A DNA stretch of 64,000 nt from Diphasiastrum complanatum (taxonomy: Eukaryota; Streptophyta; Lycopodiopsida; Lycopodiales; Lycopodiaceae), in the NCBI GenBank assembly GCA_029204225.1, contig CM055093.1:20248595-20312594 (forward strand), in the 5' to 3' direction. The notes under the pieces are model-generated. The model ran no database searches, was not told where the DNA came from, and was given only the letters and a program-made list of their open reading frames with translations. The translations under genes and the position numbers were made by a program. This document shows, piece after piece, positions 47,261-60,051 of the stretch. The first letter of the stretch is position 1; the number at the start of each line of letters is the position of its first letter.

Positions 47261-49099
47261 GCATTTAAAGTCCATAGCTTTGAGTTCTTAGATCTCTAGG
47301 GGCCTTGGGGATTCAAACCCTGTTGACCTTTGGAGCAGCTTTGGAGTGACCTAAGAGCAATCTTTTCACTAATTGATTAGAGTTATGACAATGTTAGGAG
47401 GGCATCTTGCATCATCAAGATTATATGGCCAAATAAAACTAGCAGATGGTCTGTACTCTTGTAGGCCACAACGATTCTTTCCATCCTAAATTCCCCTGAT
47501 AACTCTTTTCTATATGAGAGTTATTAGGATGAAGAGAATCACATTTGCCTACATGAGAAATGATTGACCATTTGCTATTTGTATATGATGATATAATCTT
47601 GATGCTACAAGATGTGCTCATGACATTCTTATAGTCTCACTAGGAAAAAGCAAAACACATATAAAATGTTTCTTGAAGATAGTTTTTCTGAAAGCTTAAG
47701 ATCCTTAATATTTAAAACATATAATGCTTTGGCACTGTTCTTTCAAAAATTCCCCTGAATTAATACGTTCATCTCCACATTTTAAGATACACTTGTTTTG
47801 TTTATCATGAGAAAGAGAGAGAGAGAGTACATTTTTGCACACTCACCACATGTTGAATTTTTGAGTCAATGGCTTAGAAATGATATACTTGTTTTCGTTT
47901 CATCTTTTCTTGAATTTCTATAACTTTCCTTGGTTGCTTGTAGTAATTTTTCACTCCTCCTATCCATTATGTCTCATAACACATTCCCTAGTAAGAGATT
48001 GTGCCATAGTCAGCGGTCATGCCATTTTTCTTCCATGAATTACTCAATTACATGGATCAGTTGTCTTCCTTGCAACAAGACAGACTCATCAAGAGTCTCC
48101 CACCGAGGCTCCCACTGAGGTGGCGTACATGTACGTGTACAGCCACAATATGAAAGCATTACTTGAGTTATTGGAGAGACAACGAGTGAGGATAAATTGG
48201 GATGCTGCTTTTGAAGTATGGCAAGTTTAAAATAATTTTTTTCTACATCAATCTCTTGCAATTTTGGTGGTGATATAGTGAGATTCGTACGGACAGGTAC
48301 AATATCATATGATATCTAAGTGTTTAATGACAGGTTCTTATTGACTTTTCATCTTCTATGTGTAGTTGATGCATGATTTTTACATTGGTAGTGAAGCTAG
48401 ATGTGCTCTCCAAATTAGCTAAAGATCAAAGGGCATAATTAGGTCATTTGGATCTGAATTTTTTTGCATACTCTCTCTAAGGCCTTCTAAACTAGGTTAT
48501 GTACATATTCAAACAAAGATGGATAATTTGAAAATACCTAAGCTGAATAGATAGATAGATACACAAATATAGAGAAATAAAGATACATACAAAATATAGA
48601 AAAGTTGTTCATATAGTTATACTAAACCCCAAGTTTGGGTGATCTTTTCTTAATTAAATATATGAGTTTGTACAATTAATTGCAAGCAATTTCATTATTC
48701 TTCTACTACGTTGATTGTTGCAAGAAGATCCTTGCAGTTTGTTATTAGATCATGTCTTTTTTGTACATGTATGAAAACCAGTGTGTTAGTCTAAATATTC
48801 ATTGCATAGGTCTATATTTTTTATGACTCAAAATTAGTAGAAACTAATAAGCAATGAATTATTATTAAATTTTTTATTTATGATGAATTTTAAGTACTCA
48901 GGTAAAAGATCTTTGTATATTAGGACAAGCTTTGTTCTGCTATAATTTAGGCTCCAATGTTCTTCCACTTCAATCATAGTTACAACCTCTTTATTGTATA
49001 TAATGTGCACCTCTTTTTTATTTGTGCGACTGTCTATTTCAAGATCTTGATGTAGTGGAATCCAAGTCCCACTTAATTTTTCTCATCTATGGTAAATAT
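47261..49099. other. No gene recognised
   Basis: AT-rich DNA with only short frames. A small GA run lies at 47815-47827. I see no LTR boundary, RNA gene or conserved motif. Confidence 0.5.
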
Positions 49100-49850
49100 T
49101 GTGAAAAATATGGCAAAATATAGCTTTATTATTTTGCAGTCCTTCTTTGTGAGTAAATCTCACATGTGTGGAGCATGTTCCCACATGTGGAAAATAGTCA
49201 AATTAGATTAATCATGTTGAATTTAGGGGTGTCACAAAGTTTTGTAGTTAAGCATCTTGATGTAGCTAGTTGATAGCACCAATTTTGGCTTTAGAGGTCA
49301 GATAGTCAAGTACACATGTATTATCATCATTAGGCCAAAAGTCAACTATGATGTACCTCGAGCTAGTTAGGTTGTTTACAAGTGTCAAAGTTAGATTTGA
49401 TGAGTGATCAAAGTCAATGTGTTGGCAAAGAGTCAAGGGTCCAATCATAAGTGAAAGATTTGTTAGATGGGTCCAATCAAGATCAAGAGATGATGAATCA
49501 CTCATCCAATAGGATTAGAGGGGTGCTAGAAAAGGGGTCCAATAGGAATTGAGCTTGGACTACCTCGAGATACTACATGTAGATGGATTCTTGTATTGAG
49601 TTTTTGAGAGTTAATGGAGATTTGGCAAATTGCGACTATTTTACTTTCTCTCTCTACTCGAGGCTTGATGGGCACTTTCTCTCTCTACCCGAGAGCAACT
49701 GATTTTCATACTTAGTTTTTTTCATGAGTACTTTCCACACGTGTGAAAATACTTAGGTGATGAATGTATGCATGTAGATTTGTGTTTTTGCCTTAGATCT
49801 TGACATTGATCTTGATTATCAATCTGTTGTTGATCTAAAGTAACACTGGA
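49100..49850 (+). repeat. Degenerate D/G-type LTR with phased CCAAT boxes
   Basis: Starts TGTGAAAAATATGGCAAAA, like the G LTR end. CCAAT begins at 49441, 49473, 49506 and 49539 (spacing 32, 33, 33). Two TTTCTCTCTCTAC words and CCACACGTGTGAAA (about 49737) follow, in the same order as in the LTR at 63011. The right end is unclear and no target duplication was found. Confidence 0.75.
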
Positions 49851-50459
<609 letters not shown>

Positions 50460-50546
50460 TAAATAAAGCTAAAAACTAATTTATATGTTTGAGGATTATT
50501 TTGTCATGGTTTCATTTGTGTGTGACAATTATGCCTATGCATGGGA

Positions 50547-50586
50547 TAGGAGGATGCACCCATGGTGGCATGGGTGCATCCTCCTA
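50547..50586. repeat. Perfect 18-bp stem-loop
   Basis: Arms 50547-50564 and 50569-50586 are perfectly complementary around the loop GTGG. It lies in non-coding DNA (50456-51049) that also holds two copies of CTTTCATGGTGAAAGGT about 39 bases apart (50688, 50727). Confidence 0.95.
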
Positions 50587-51045
50587 CATGAACATCTTTT
50601 AGTCCAAAAATGTGGAATGGAATCTTTTATGCATGGAGTAGGGTGCATGACATAGTATGCATCAATTTGGTAGGGCCCCCCAAAACTTTCATGGTGAAAG
50701 GTGTTAAAAAAACTGTAAATATATACTTTCATGGTGAAAGGTATTAAACAAAACGGACTTTCATTATCAAATATCTCACAAAAGTTTAAGGTCACTCTAA
50801 AGATCTTTTAGATTAACATACTTTCTATTGGAAAAGTTAAAATAAAACTGCATTTTTATGAATGGAAAATCGAGTGTAAAGGGTTGGGAAGGCTTCAAAA
50901 TCTAGACTTGTTCACCACTCTCCTCTCTTTCTTTCCTTATGTGACTCCTACTCTCCCCATATGGCACTCCTACTCTGCTAATATCGCAAACGGAGTGCAT
51001 AGGGAGGATGCAAGGATAGGGGCGTAGGGAGGCGTGCAAGGGAGT

Positions 51046-51150
<105 letters not shown>

Positions 51151-51155
51151 ACGTG

Positions 51156-51156
<1 letters not shown>

Positions 51157-51193
<37 letters not shown>
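51157..51193. repeat. (CA)n microsatellite, 37 bp
   Basis: A perfect array starting at the end of the G-box palindrome TGCCACGTGGCA (51147-51158). Confidence 0.97.
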
Positions 51194-51194
<1 letters not shown>

Positions 51195-51306
51195 ATTGGC
51201 CGCCCACCATTGGCAAGCACACTTCACTAGTGAGATTTTAAATAAAATTTCAAAGTTCATCAAAAGAGGCAGAGAAGCATTTTGAAAATGGTTTAGGGCT
51301 TAGGAC

Positions 51307-52541
51307 TCCACTAAAGCAAATGGATTTATCAAATGACATAAGAGAAGTAAATATGTGATGTATACCACATGAGATATGCTCCTCTTTCTCTTGAAATGTG
51401 AGCCACATGGACTCAACCATATTTCTTGAGTTTCTTTTTGGAATCACAATTTGAGAAGGTCTCTCCTCCTTAATCCTTGGCACACTTGAACCTTGAGAAG
51501 GACTCTCCTCCTCAATCCTTGGCACATTTGAACCTTGAGATGACTCCTTAAGATCCTCTTCATGGTGCTCCTTTTTTATGGAACCTCCATGTCTCAAAAT
51601 GATCACAACAAATATGATCATATAATGTGCACTTCATATGATCATCAACATTACTTATGCTAGAACCATAAGTCCAAAAATCACCATAGCTTGGCATGAT
51701 TTTTCTAATATTGAAATCAAAAAGTATTTCCATCTCAATAAGGCTAACTACTTGCTTATGGATATAAGTGTCCACTTTGGATGCTTCACTTATTCTCATA
51801 AGAAGTTTACAACTTGACTTTAGGATTGAAACATACAATTTTCATCTTTATGAATGAACACATCATTCATGATCTTATTGAAACCAAAAGATCCTACATT
51901 ATGAAGATATTTCCATTTCCTTGACTTCATAACTAATGTAAGCTTACAAGGAAAACATATTTTGCTATCTTTTAAGGCATCACACTCAACTAGTATTGCC
52001 TTAATCCACCTTTGAGATACAAAAATCTCTTCAAAACAAAATGGTTCTTCATAAGTTGACATGATAGCATAAATGAAACTATTTTCATTTTGTGATTGCT
52101 GCTCCTTATTCTTGATTGATTTATCTTGGATCATAACAATAAGTTTGAACTTATCTAAAGTTCCAAGCAAAATACTTACCAAGGACATAGAATAAATCCA
52201 AGTTACTTTCATGAAAGTAACATCTATCTTTGCATCTTGAACCAAACAATACACTTCCAAATGAAAAATTTCAAAAGATTTGACATGTGTTGTGATGGAC
52301 TCTTGAAGACAAATCTTGCAAGTCCTTGTGAGACTCCAAGCCTCATTCACCTTTCCACATAGGAAACAGCTTTCCTTGGACTTGTCCTTCTTGTATTTGA
52401 ATTTCGAACTTGAAGCTCCATCCTTCTCCTCGGCCCCCTTGCTTTGGTTCTTCTTGGATGGATTGGTCTTCTTTTTGTAACATCTTGAGGAAAAATGTAA
52501 TTTGTGACCCTCAAGAGACTAGATTTGAACATCTTCAACAA
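51307..52541 (-). pseudogene. Degenerate gag-pol frames of element F
   Basis: Frames at 52541-52347, 52350-51820, 51838-51560 and 51621-51307 together repeat the eroded pol of element C: TYEEPFCFEEIFVSQRWIKAILVECDAL, an RT-like SSCKLLMRISEASKVDTYI, SYGDFWTYGSSISNVDDHM and a hinge with two copies of PRIEEE/KEE-PSQ (a local duplication absent from C). No catalytic residues of integrase or RT remain. Unlike in C, frameshifts split it. Confidence 0.78.
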
Positions 52542-54109
52542 TCTAGAAGGATCTACAAAAGATCTAACTCACAAACCTAAGAATCAACTAGTGACTAGTC
52601 GCTTGGAAACTTTGCTTTGATCACTAAAACAAAAGCATACAATCTTTGAATCAAATCACAAAAGAAATCAGATCCACTCTCCTATTGGACTCATCAAATA
52701 CCAATGACTCTTTCTTCTGAAAGTTGAAATGGATATGAAAAGATTTGATACCTAGATTTTCCTTTTCACTTGACTAGTTCTCTCAACACTTGAGATTCTT
52801 GAACAAAAGATGGGTTTTTTTTTTTTTCAAACACATGAAAATCAAACTTAATCACTTCTTTTGGACTCACTCTTGACCCAAATAATCTCACTCTTGAGAT
52901 TTAGAATGAATTTGATTAGATTTGAAAACAAACTATACCACCAATCTTTCACAAAGCTTAAAAATTAGACAACTAGAGATTCACAAAAATCTCAACTATG
53001 CATGAATACTCAAATATGGACTCCTCCTCATTCTAGACATCCAATGGGATCACCAATTGACCCTCACACTCTCACAAAGAAAGTTGAATGGAACTAATTT
53101 GAGTTTCATACATTCTATGTCAATTTTTGCTCAACAAATTGAATTCAATCACTTCTATTGGATTCCACCAATTACTCTACTTTTTAAGACTTGGAATTTT
53201 GATTTTTCTCACTTAGATATTGTGCTTCAAAGAGCTAATACCACTTAGAAAGATTTGATCACCTAGGAGAAGACAAATACTTCACCTATAACAATACACA
53301 ATGAGCTTCTAGATCTTGCCCTCTACAAAGGAAGGAACTCTTTAAAAATTGGATCTCTCTCTACACATTTGCCATAGACACCTTAATGACTCTTTTCAGA
53401 CCTCACAAACACTCAAACAAATTGAGTAGGATTGAATAATATGACTTGGATCTCAATCTCTTTTCTAGAACTCTCAATTGAAGCCAATCTATGTCAAATT
53501 CTACAAAAGATTTGCATAGATGCTCTATATGCACTAGAAACTCTCAAAGGTTTCACTTGGAGGACAGATCCAAGGATGTTTTCTAGCAAATTGATGCTTC
53601 TAAACTTGACCATATCACTCTTGAACAAATCTAGAGTGATGGTACAATGGATTTCAACCTCTCACCTTGCATATCACTCCTTAATCTATGATTTTTAGCA
53701 AAATCTCTCTCAACTTCAACATGCAAATCAGAGATAATCAATTAATGCACCTAATTCAAGCTTCAAATTTAATTTCTTGGCTGATCTAATCCAAGAACTA
53801 ATCAAGGGATTAGATTTACTATAGAAAATGCTTGATTTTGCACCAAAAATCACTCAAATTGGGTATGTGAGTCACATTCTTCAAATTTTTGAAATTTCTT
53901 AGTAAAAAATGGAGCTGTACAGCCTCACACGTGTGAAAAGAGTTCCTACAACCCACAACAAGATCTGGACCAAAAATTTTGAGGATAGCTATCAAATCCA
54001 ACTCGCTACAAAAAATTTGACTAGTTTCCAAAAAACTGCTAATTTTGGCTTTGATCTGGATTAACCCTATCAATTTCAACAAAACCTCTTGTACTAGGCT
54101 CTGATACCA

Positions 54110-54838
54110 TGTGCAAAAAGTACAAAAAGGACCAAGAGTGGATCCTAATCTGATCCTCAAGAGGGATTGGTTGTCAGATTACTTGATCTATCAATCTACT
54201 TGAGATTAAGATCAATCTAGATCAATTCTAGACACAAAATCCTACAAGAACAATCATTAATTGAAGGTAGGTGTACTTTCTGGTTTCACACATGTGAAAC
54301 ACTGTCTGAGTACAGAATCCAACCTGAAAATCAAGTACACATTGACAGAACCTCAAAACAATCAAAACAAATGTAGACAAATGGAGAGAGTCACTCAAAA
54401 TTGCTTCCAGAACCAAGATTGGTGTCTCACTATGATTATGGCCAAATGTGGCTCTATATATACAATAGGTGGGAGCTCGTGGTACTGATCATCCCTCTAA
54501 TCCCACATGTGTGAAGGTGCTTTGTCATATGATGATTCATCATGCAAAACTGACACTTGGACAAAACCTTCTATTTTGAGCACTTTTGGTCCATTTTCCT
54601 TCTATATGGAGATCTACTTGGAAATCTTCTAGAAGTCAAAATTCGCCTACTTCAGCTTATTCCACACATGTGAGCTGTCCTCTACACATGTGATATGACA
54701 CCTAACCAAAGGATGTGGCTCATGCAATCAATAGATTGATGCCATGTGTGATATGTCTAGAAAACTAGTTTTTGGCCTTTTTAGCCACTAGAACTTGAAT
54801 TAAACCATATGTACAACCTATATGATTATGGTACATGA
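54110..54838 (-). repeat. 5' LTR of element F, first part
   Basis: Starts TGTGCAAAAAGTAC next to the priming site complement and parallels the C LTR (GGACCAAGAGTGGATCC, GCCACTAGAAC, TGTACAACCTATATGAT). It is interrupted at 54838 by element A. Confidence 0.85.
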
Positions 54839-55491
54839 TGTGAAAAATTGTCAACTAGTAGTATTTTCCTAACTTGAGATTTTGTAGGCCTATGGCCAAA
54901 TAAAAGTTAGAGATAGGTTCATACATGTATGTAGAGGCCCAAAGTATGTGTACACTACTTTTGAGGTCACATTAATTAGAGGAGGTCGAGTGTGGAGCTC
55001 TTCTATTGGCTCATAATTTGGTGCATTCCTATTTGACCAAATTTCTAGGTATATGGGTGAATCCTATTGGACCCCAATTTTAGCCTATCATAAGACAAGT
55101 GGCCAAGAGGCACTATGGCTGCTATAAATAGCCATCTCCACGAGTATGTACACATCTCATTTTCATTCTATTGAATGAATGTTATGCTCTTTGAAGGTCC
55201 ATCTTCTTCTCTCTCACTTTTTTGTTCATATCTTGCATTCTAGCCACTAGAATTGTGATTTCTTTGTTGCTATGGCTTCACACGTGTGAAATGCAGGTTG
55301 TAGGCTCTGAAGTACGGACAGGGACAGCAAGTTTCTGTTTGTGGAAGCTTATGATCAGATTTTGATGTTTAGTTGATGTTTAGTATGCTTAACATCACAA
55401 TTTCTATCATTTTTTCAATCTAGATGTGCATAACTTCCATGGCCAAGATCTTTATGAAACTTTAGCATCTTTTGGATCTGAGTTTTTCACA
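54839..55491 (+). repeat. 5' LTR of element A
   Basis: 653 bp, TGTGAAAAATTG to TTTTTCACA. It holds a TATA box at 55123-55130 and the palindrome TTCACACGTGTGAA at 55277-55290, followed by GTACGGACAGG. Confidence 0.98.
55123..55130 (+). promoter_or_regulatory. Predicted TATA box of element A
   Basis: TATAAATA in the middle of the LTR, the expected place for the U3/R boundary about 30 bases downstream. The 3' LTR copy at 60331-60338 could drive flanking DNA towards the gene at 61555. Confidence 0.7.
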
Positions 55492-56100
55492 TGGTATCAG
55501 AGCATTAGGCGGCCAAATGTGCAGGTTTTGCCAGATTTAGAAGAGATTTGTGGGCGAGTTTGCTTTTGTAGCATTCCAATCAAGTTTCTAGCTAAAAATC
55601 TTGTTGATTTATGTGTAGAAATTGGATCTTTGTGATCAAAACATCATTTGTATGCATTTCAATTGAAGTAGGGCGAATTCCCTCTGTACTTATCAGAATA
55701 AGGAGACAAAAATTGTTTTGGAAAGAGGGATATGCAAGATCCAACAAGATCCTATTAGTTTTCCATTCTAGCATATAGTTTTTTGATTCAATTTCTTGCT
55801 TCTTCATGTCAAAAACTTCAAAATTGATGTAACCCTCTGATTTTCAGTTTGCTGAATGATTCAAGAGTGTATTTCAATCTTAGGAGTGAGGGAAAAGCAA
55901 GTATATTGAGGTTTGGTCTTGGTTTGATCAAGAAATCATAAAACTAGTGGCTAAAATTAAGGAAAAAGTGAGGAAAAGAGAGAAAAAGTAAGGTTTTAGG
56001 TTCCAAATCTTTGTGATTTCTTCTTGTGTTTCATTTGTTGATTCAAGAGAGTGCTTAGTGCATTGGAACAGGTCAAAGATCAGAGATCAATCATTGCAAC
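55492..56100 (+). other. Priming site and leader of element A
   Basis: The tRNA-Met priming site (55492-55503) directly follows the LTR. About 600 bases of untranslated leader lead to the gag ATG at 56101. No gene. Confidence 0.9.
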
Positions 56101-59100
56101 ATGGCTACAAATGGAGGCTACATGTTGGAAAGCAATGATAGGCTTACCTCCCTCAACTATTCTACTTGGAAAGTAAGGATGGAGTCTTTGCTTGAGATGA
56201 ATGAGTTGATGGATATTGTTGTAGGTGTGGAGGAGAGACCTTTGGCACCTCAAGAACAATTGAGGTATGACAAGAGGGCAAAGAAAGCCCTTCACATGAT
56301 CAAGATGAATGTGACAAATGAGCTTATCAAAGAGGTTGGTAAGTGCACATCATCTAGTGAAGCTTGGGAAGCCTTGAAGAAGGTTTATGAATCCAAGTCT
56401 ACTTCTAGAGTGTTGACTTTAAGAAGGCAAATCTTTTCTTGTATGCAAAAGAAGAGTGAGAATGGACATGCTTTTGTTTTGAGAGTTAAAGCATTGAATG
56501 ATGAGTTAGCATGCATTAATGATGGCATAAATAATGAGGAGCTTGTTCAAGTGATTCTCAATGGCTTGTTGGATGATCATGCTAATCTTGTTCAAAGTTA
56601 TGCTATCCAAAAATGTTTACCAAGTGTTGGAGACTTGCAAGAGGTCTTGTTGGCTGAAGAATTCAGGTTGCAAGCAAGAGTGGGAGCATCTTCTACATCT
56701 CAAGGAGGAGAAGAGGAGGCAATGTTCTCTAAAGGCAAGTTCAAGGGCAAAGGTAAAAGCAATTGGTCTAAAGGGCAAGACCAAGGTGAGCACTCTACTT
56801 TTGGCAAAAAGAAGGATAGATCTAAGCTAAAATGTTTCTATTGTGGAGTCAAAGGGCATTTTGCTAGTGATTGTTTTAAGAAAAAGAGGGATCAAGGGGA
56901 AAAGCAAACCAATCTAACTATTGATGAGGGTGGGGATGAGCTTCTTTCAAATGATGCTTTTGTTATGTCATCTTGCTTGTTGGCTAATCATGGAGACATT
57001 GATCCTTGGTGGATTGATAGTGGAGCCACTTCTCATATGACATATCATAAAGAGTATTTTTCATCTTTAATGGCATTTGATGGTGATAGGAAGGTAATCT
57101 ATACCGCAAATGATGGTGAGTGTGCAATCAAGGGGATTGGCACAATTCCTATTTCACTTTCTACAAATAGGAATATAGAATTGAAAGATGTTTTGCTCAT
57201 TCCATCCATTACCAAGAACTTACTTAGTGTAAGCCAAATGCTTGACAAAGGATTCAAAGTTGAGTTTGATGGTGATGCTTGCTTGATCAAAAAGGGGTGT
57301 AGTATCATTGCAAAAGGGAAAAGGCAAGGGAAATTGTTCAAGCTTGATGCATGTGTTGTTGCTAACCAAGTTGGATGCATGGCAAATGAACAAATGTCAA
57401 TTCAAGAGGTATGGCATAAAAGGATGGGACATCTCAACTACAAGGCCTTGGAGGTAATAGCCAAAAAGGAGGTAGTAAGGGGACTTCCCAAGTCTCTTAC
57501 TTGCTTGAATCATGTTTGTGAAGAATGTGCTTTGTCTAAATCACATAGATTGCCATATACTAGATCTATATCTAGATCTAAGATGCCTTTTTCTCTCTTG
57601 CATTCGGATATTCATGGTGTTACTACAACTAGCAATGGAGGTGCTAAGATGTATGTAACTTTCATTGATGATTTTAGTAGATTTTGTTGGGTTTATCTAC
57701 TAAAGAGCAAGGATGAGGTGTTTGATGTGTTTTTCAAGTTCAAAGTTGCTATTGAGACTCAATTTACAACCAAAATCAAATGCTTGAGGAGCGACAATGG
57801 TGGTGAATACATTTCTAACAAATTCAAAGCCTTTTGCGATGAGCATGGGATCAAGAGGGAGTACACATGTCCAAGAACACCACAACAAAATGGAGTGGCC
57901 GAGAGGAAGAATAGAACCTTGTGTGAGAGTGCAAAGGCAATGAGATTGAATGCTAATCTTCCTAAACCTTTTTGGAGTGATGCTTTGTTGTGTGCAAATT
58001 TCCTATGCAATAGATGGCCAAGTGTTGTATTGGAAGGAAAAACCCCTTTTGAAGCTTTGTTTGGTACGAAGCCTAATGTCAAGTTTCTAAGAACTTTTGG
58101 ATGCATTTGCTACTTCAACATTACTCTTGATGATAGAACTAAGGAGGATCCATCTTCAAGAAAGGGCATTTTTGTTGGTTATAGTGAAGTAAGCAAAGCA
58201 TATAGGATTTATGTTCCTTCAATCAAGAAAGTGTTCACAAGTAGGGATGTCATTTTTGATGAAGGTAACATTCCAAAAGTTGTTTCAAGTGATGATGGTG
58301 TTGTTGCAACTAATGTGCTTGATGACAATGGAGTTGATGACACATTGGATGTGGATGTTGAAGAAGCCTCTTCAAGTCAAATTCCAAGGAGAACTCCAAG
58401 GCATAAAGTGAAACCCTCAAGGCTCACTTATGATGGCAAAGGTAAGCAAGTGGTGGATGGATCCAACTATGCTTTCCTAACTTCTTTTGATGTACCTTCA
58501 TGTGTAGATGAAGCAAGGCAAGAAGAGGAATGGATCCAAGCAATGGATCTTGAGTTTGAAGCACTTATGAAGAACAACACATGGAGATTGGTGGAGCTTC
58601 CAAAGGGCAAAAGTGCAATTGGATGCAAATGGATCTTCAAGGTAAAGACAAATCAAGATGGATCTATCAACAAGTTGAAGGCAAGGTTGGTGGCTAAAGG
58701 TTATGCTCAAGAGCATGGCATTGACTATGAGGAAACCTTTGCACCCGTGGCAAAGATGGTGAGCATAAGAGTAATCATTTCCCTTGCAACTCTTTATGGA
58801 TGGGATCTTTGGCAATTAGACATTTCTAATGCTTTCTTGAATGGTGATCTTGAAGAGGAAGTCTACATGGAGCAACCTGAGAGCTATGTTTCTCATAGCA
58901 AGCCTAATCATGTGTGTTTTCTACAAAAAAGTTTGTATGGTCTTAAGCAAGCACCAAGGAGTTGGTATGCTAGGCTTAACTCTTTTCTACTTTCTCAAAA
59001 CTTCACTATGAGTGAGTATGATCATTCACTTTACTTTAGAATTAGTGCTAATGATGTTACAATCCTTCTAATTTATGTGGATGACATTATTTTAAGTGGA

Positions 59101-60051
59101 GGGAACAAGGAAGATATAGAAGATATCAAGAAAGCACTAAAAAAGGAATTTGAAGTGCATGATCTTGGTCTTTTGAGCTATATCTTAGGAATAGAAGTAA
59201 TTAGAACTTCTCAAATCACTTTTATTTCACAAGAGAAGTATGCTATTTCTATTCTCAATAGATTTCATATGGTAGATGCAAATCCTATTGATACACCTAT
59301 GGAATCACATGTAAAGCTAACTATAAGAGGTAATGAAAGATCCTTCGAGGACATTACTCTCTATAGGAAGCTAATAGGTTCTCTTATATATCTAACCATC
59401 ACAAGACCTGATTTATCTTATTGTGTTGGTAGATTAAGCCAATTCATGCAAGATCCTAGCATAGAACATTGGAAACTAGGAAAGAGGATCTTGAGATACA
59501 TCTCGGGAACAAAAGATTTTGGCATTGTTTATAGAGGCTCATCACCTAACTTATTTGGTTTTTCAGATTCAGATTTTGCAGGAGACCTTATGGATAGAAA
59601 ATCCATAAATGCACATGCTATTTTCATAGGTGATGGAGCTATCTCATGGATGTCGAAGAAACAAGCAACTATATCACTTTCTTCTAGTGAGGCCGAGTAC
59701 AAAGCTTTGACATCATGCACAAAGGAGATGGTGTGGATCAAGAGGATGATTATGGAGCTTCATTTGCTGGATTTTTCAGAGAGTCCAATCATCTTTTGTG
59801 ACAACCTTTCAGCCCAAAGTCTAGCAAGCAATCCGGTTTTCCATGCAAGGAGCAAACATATCGAGGTGGCTTACCATTTTGTGAGAGAACAAGTGTTGGC
59901 AAAAGAGATCAAGCTTGAACATGTCCCATCAAAGGAATGTGTGGCTGATATCTTTACCAAAGCATTGGGAAAGGACTTATTTTTCAAGCATAGAACAAGT
60001 CTTGGTGTACTTTCTAAATCTATGCTAAAACTAGTTGAAGAGGGAGTGTGA
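56101..60051 (+). CDS. gag-pol: Gag-pol polyprotein of element A, intact
   Basis: 1316 residues in one frame. Gag core first, then a zinc knuckle (C245, C248, H253, C258) that binds the RNA. Aspartic protease active site D306-S307-G308 cuts the polyprotein. GAG-pre-integrase finger H439, H444, C473, C476. Integrase triad D503, D565, E601, the D-x61-D-x35-E spacing of retroviral-type integrases. Hinge with PRRTPRHK (about 764). RT with KARLVAKGYAQ and catalytic YVDD at 992-995. RNase H with D1156, E1197 and D1234, then ADIFTKAL. The start is the first ATG after the leader and begins with the usual gag end (MATNGGYMLESNDRL). The stop TGA (60049-60051) lies inside the 3' LTR. No lesion was found. 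Gag and pol in one frame means that their ratio must be set by another route than frameshifting. Confidence 0.97.
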   Translation: MATNGGYMLESNDRLTSLNYSTWKVRMESLLEMNELMDIVVGVEERPLAPQEQLRYDKRAKKALHMIKMNVTNELIKEVGKCTSSSEAWEALKKVYESKSTSRVLTLRRQIFSCMQKKSENGHAFVLRVKALNDELACINDGINNEELVQVILNGLLDDHANLVQSYAIQKCLPSVGDLQEVLLAEEFRLQARVGASSTSQGGEEEAMFSKGKFKGKGKSNWSKGQDQGEHSTFGKKKDRSKLKCFYCGVKGHFASDCFKKKRDQGEKQTNLTIDEGGDELLSNDAFVMSSCLLANHGDIDPWWIDSGATSHMTYHKEYFSSLMAFDGDRKVIYTANDGECAIKGIGTIPISLSTNRNIELKDVLLIPSITKNLLSVSQMLDKGFKVEFDGDACLIKKGCSIIAKGKRQGKLFKLDACVVANQVGCMANEQMSIQEVWHKRMGHLNYKALEVIAKKEVVRGLPKSLTCLNHVCEECALSKSHRLPYTRSISRSKMPFSLLHSDIHGVTTTSNGGAKMYVTFIDDFSRFCWVYLLKSKDEVFDVFFKFKVAIETQFTTKIKCLRSDNGGEYISNKFKAFCDEHGIKREYTCPRTPQQNGVAERKNRTLCESAKAMRLNANLPKPFWSDALLCANFLCNRWPSVVLEGKTPFEALFGTKPNVKFLRTFGCICYFNITLDDRTKEDPSSRKGIFVGYSEVSKAYRIYVPSIKKVFTSRDVIFDEGNIPKVVSSDDGVVATNVLDDNGVDDTLDVDVEEASSSQIPRRTPRHKVKPSRLTYDGKGKQVVDGSNYAFLTSFDVPSCVDEARQEEEWIQAMDLEFEALMKNNTWRLVELPKGKSAIGCKWIFKVKTNQDGSINKLKARLVAKGYAQEHGIDYEETFAPVAKMVSIRVIISLATLYGWDLWQLDISNAFLNGDLEEEVYMEQPESYVSHSKPNHVCFLQKSLYGLKQAPRSWYARLNSFLLSQNFTMSEYDHSLYFRISANDVTILLIYVDDIILSGGNKEDIEDIKKALKKEFEVHDLGLLSYILGIEVIRTSQITFISQEKYAISILNRFHMVDANPIDTPMESHVKLTIRGNERSFEDITLYRKLIGSLIYLTITRPDLSYCVGRLSQFMQDPSIEHWKLGKRILRYISGTKDFGIVYRGSSPNLFGFSDSDFAGDLMDRKSINAHAIFIGDGAISWMSKKQATISLSSSEAEYKALTSCTKEMVWIKRMIMELHLLDFSESPIIFCDNLSAQSLASNPVFHARSKHIEVAYHFVREQVLAKEIKLEHVPSKECVADIFTKALGKDLFFKHRTSLGVLSKSMLKLVEEGV

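Larger units (their letters stand above)
51307..54838 (-). mobile_element. Non-autonomous Copia element F (C family), 3' truncated, split by element A
   Basis: Minus strand. The priming site complement GGCTCTGATACCA ends at 54109, and the 5' LTR runs from 54110 to 54838 and resumes after element A at 60700-60738. Its internal region parallels element C, including leader repeats at about 52670-53200. The element ends abruptly at about 51307 within the hinge region, next to microsatellite-rich DNA, so there is no 3' LTR. Confidence 0.85.

Noticed and set aside
55492-55503. TGGTATCAGAGC and its many copies, considered as tRNA gene fragments
   Set aside because: Always directly next to an LTR end; these are priming sites complementary to tRNA-Met, not tRNA genes. 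No cloverleaf was found anywhere in the window.
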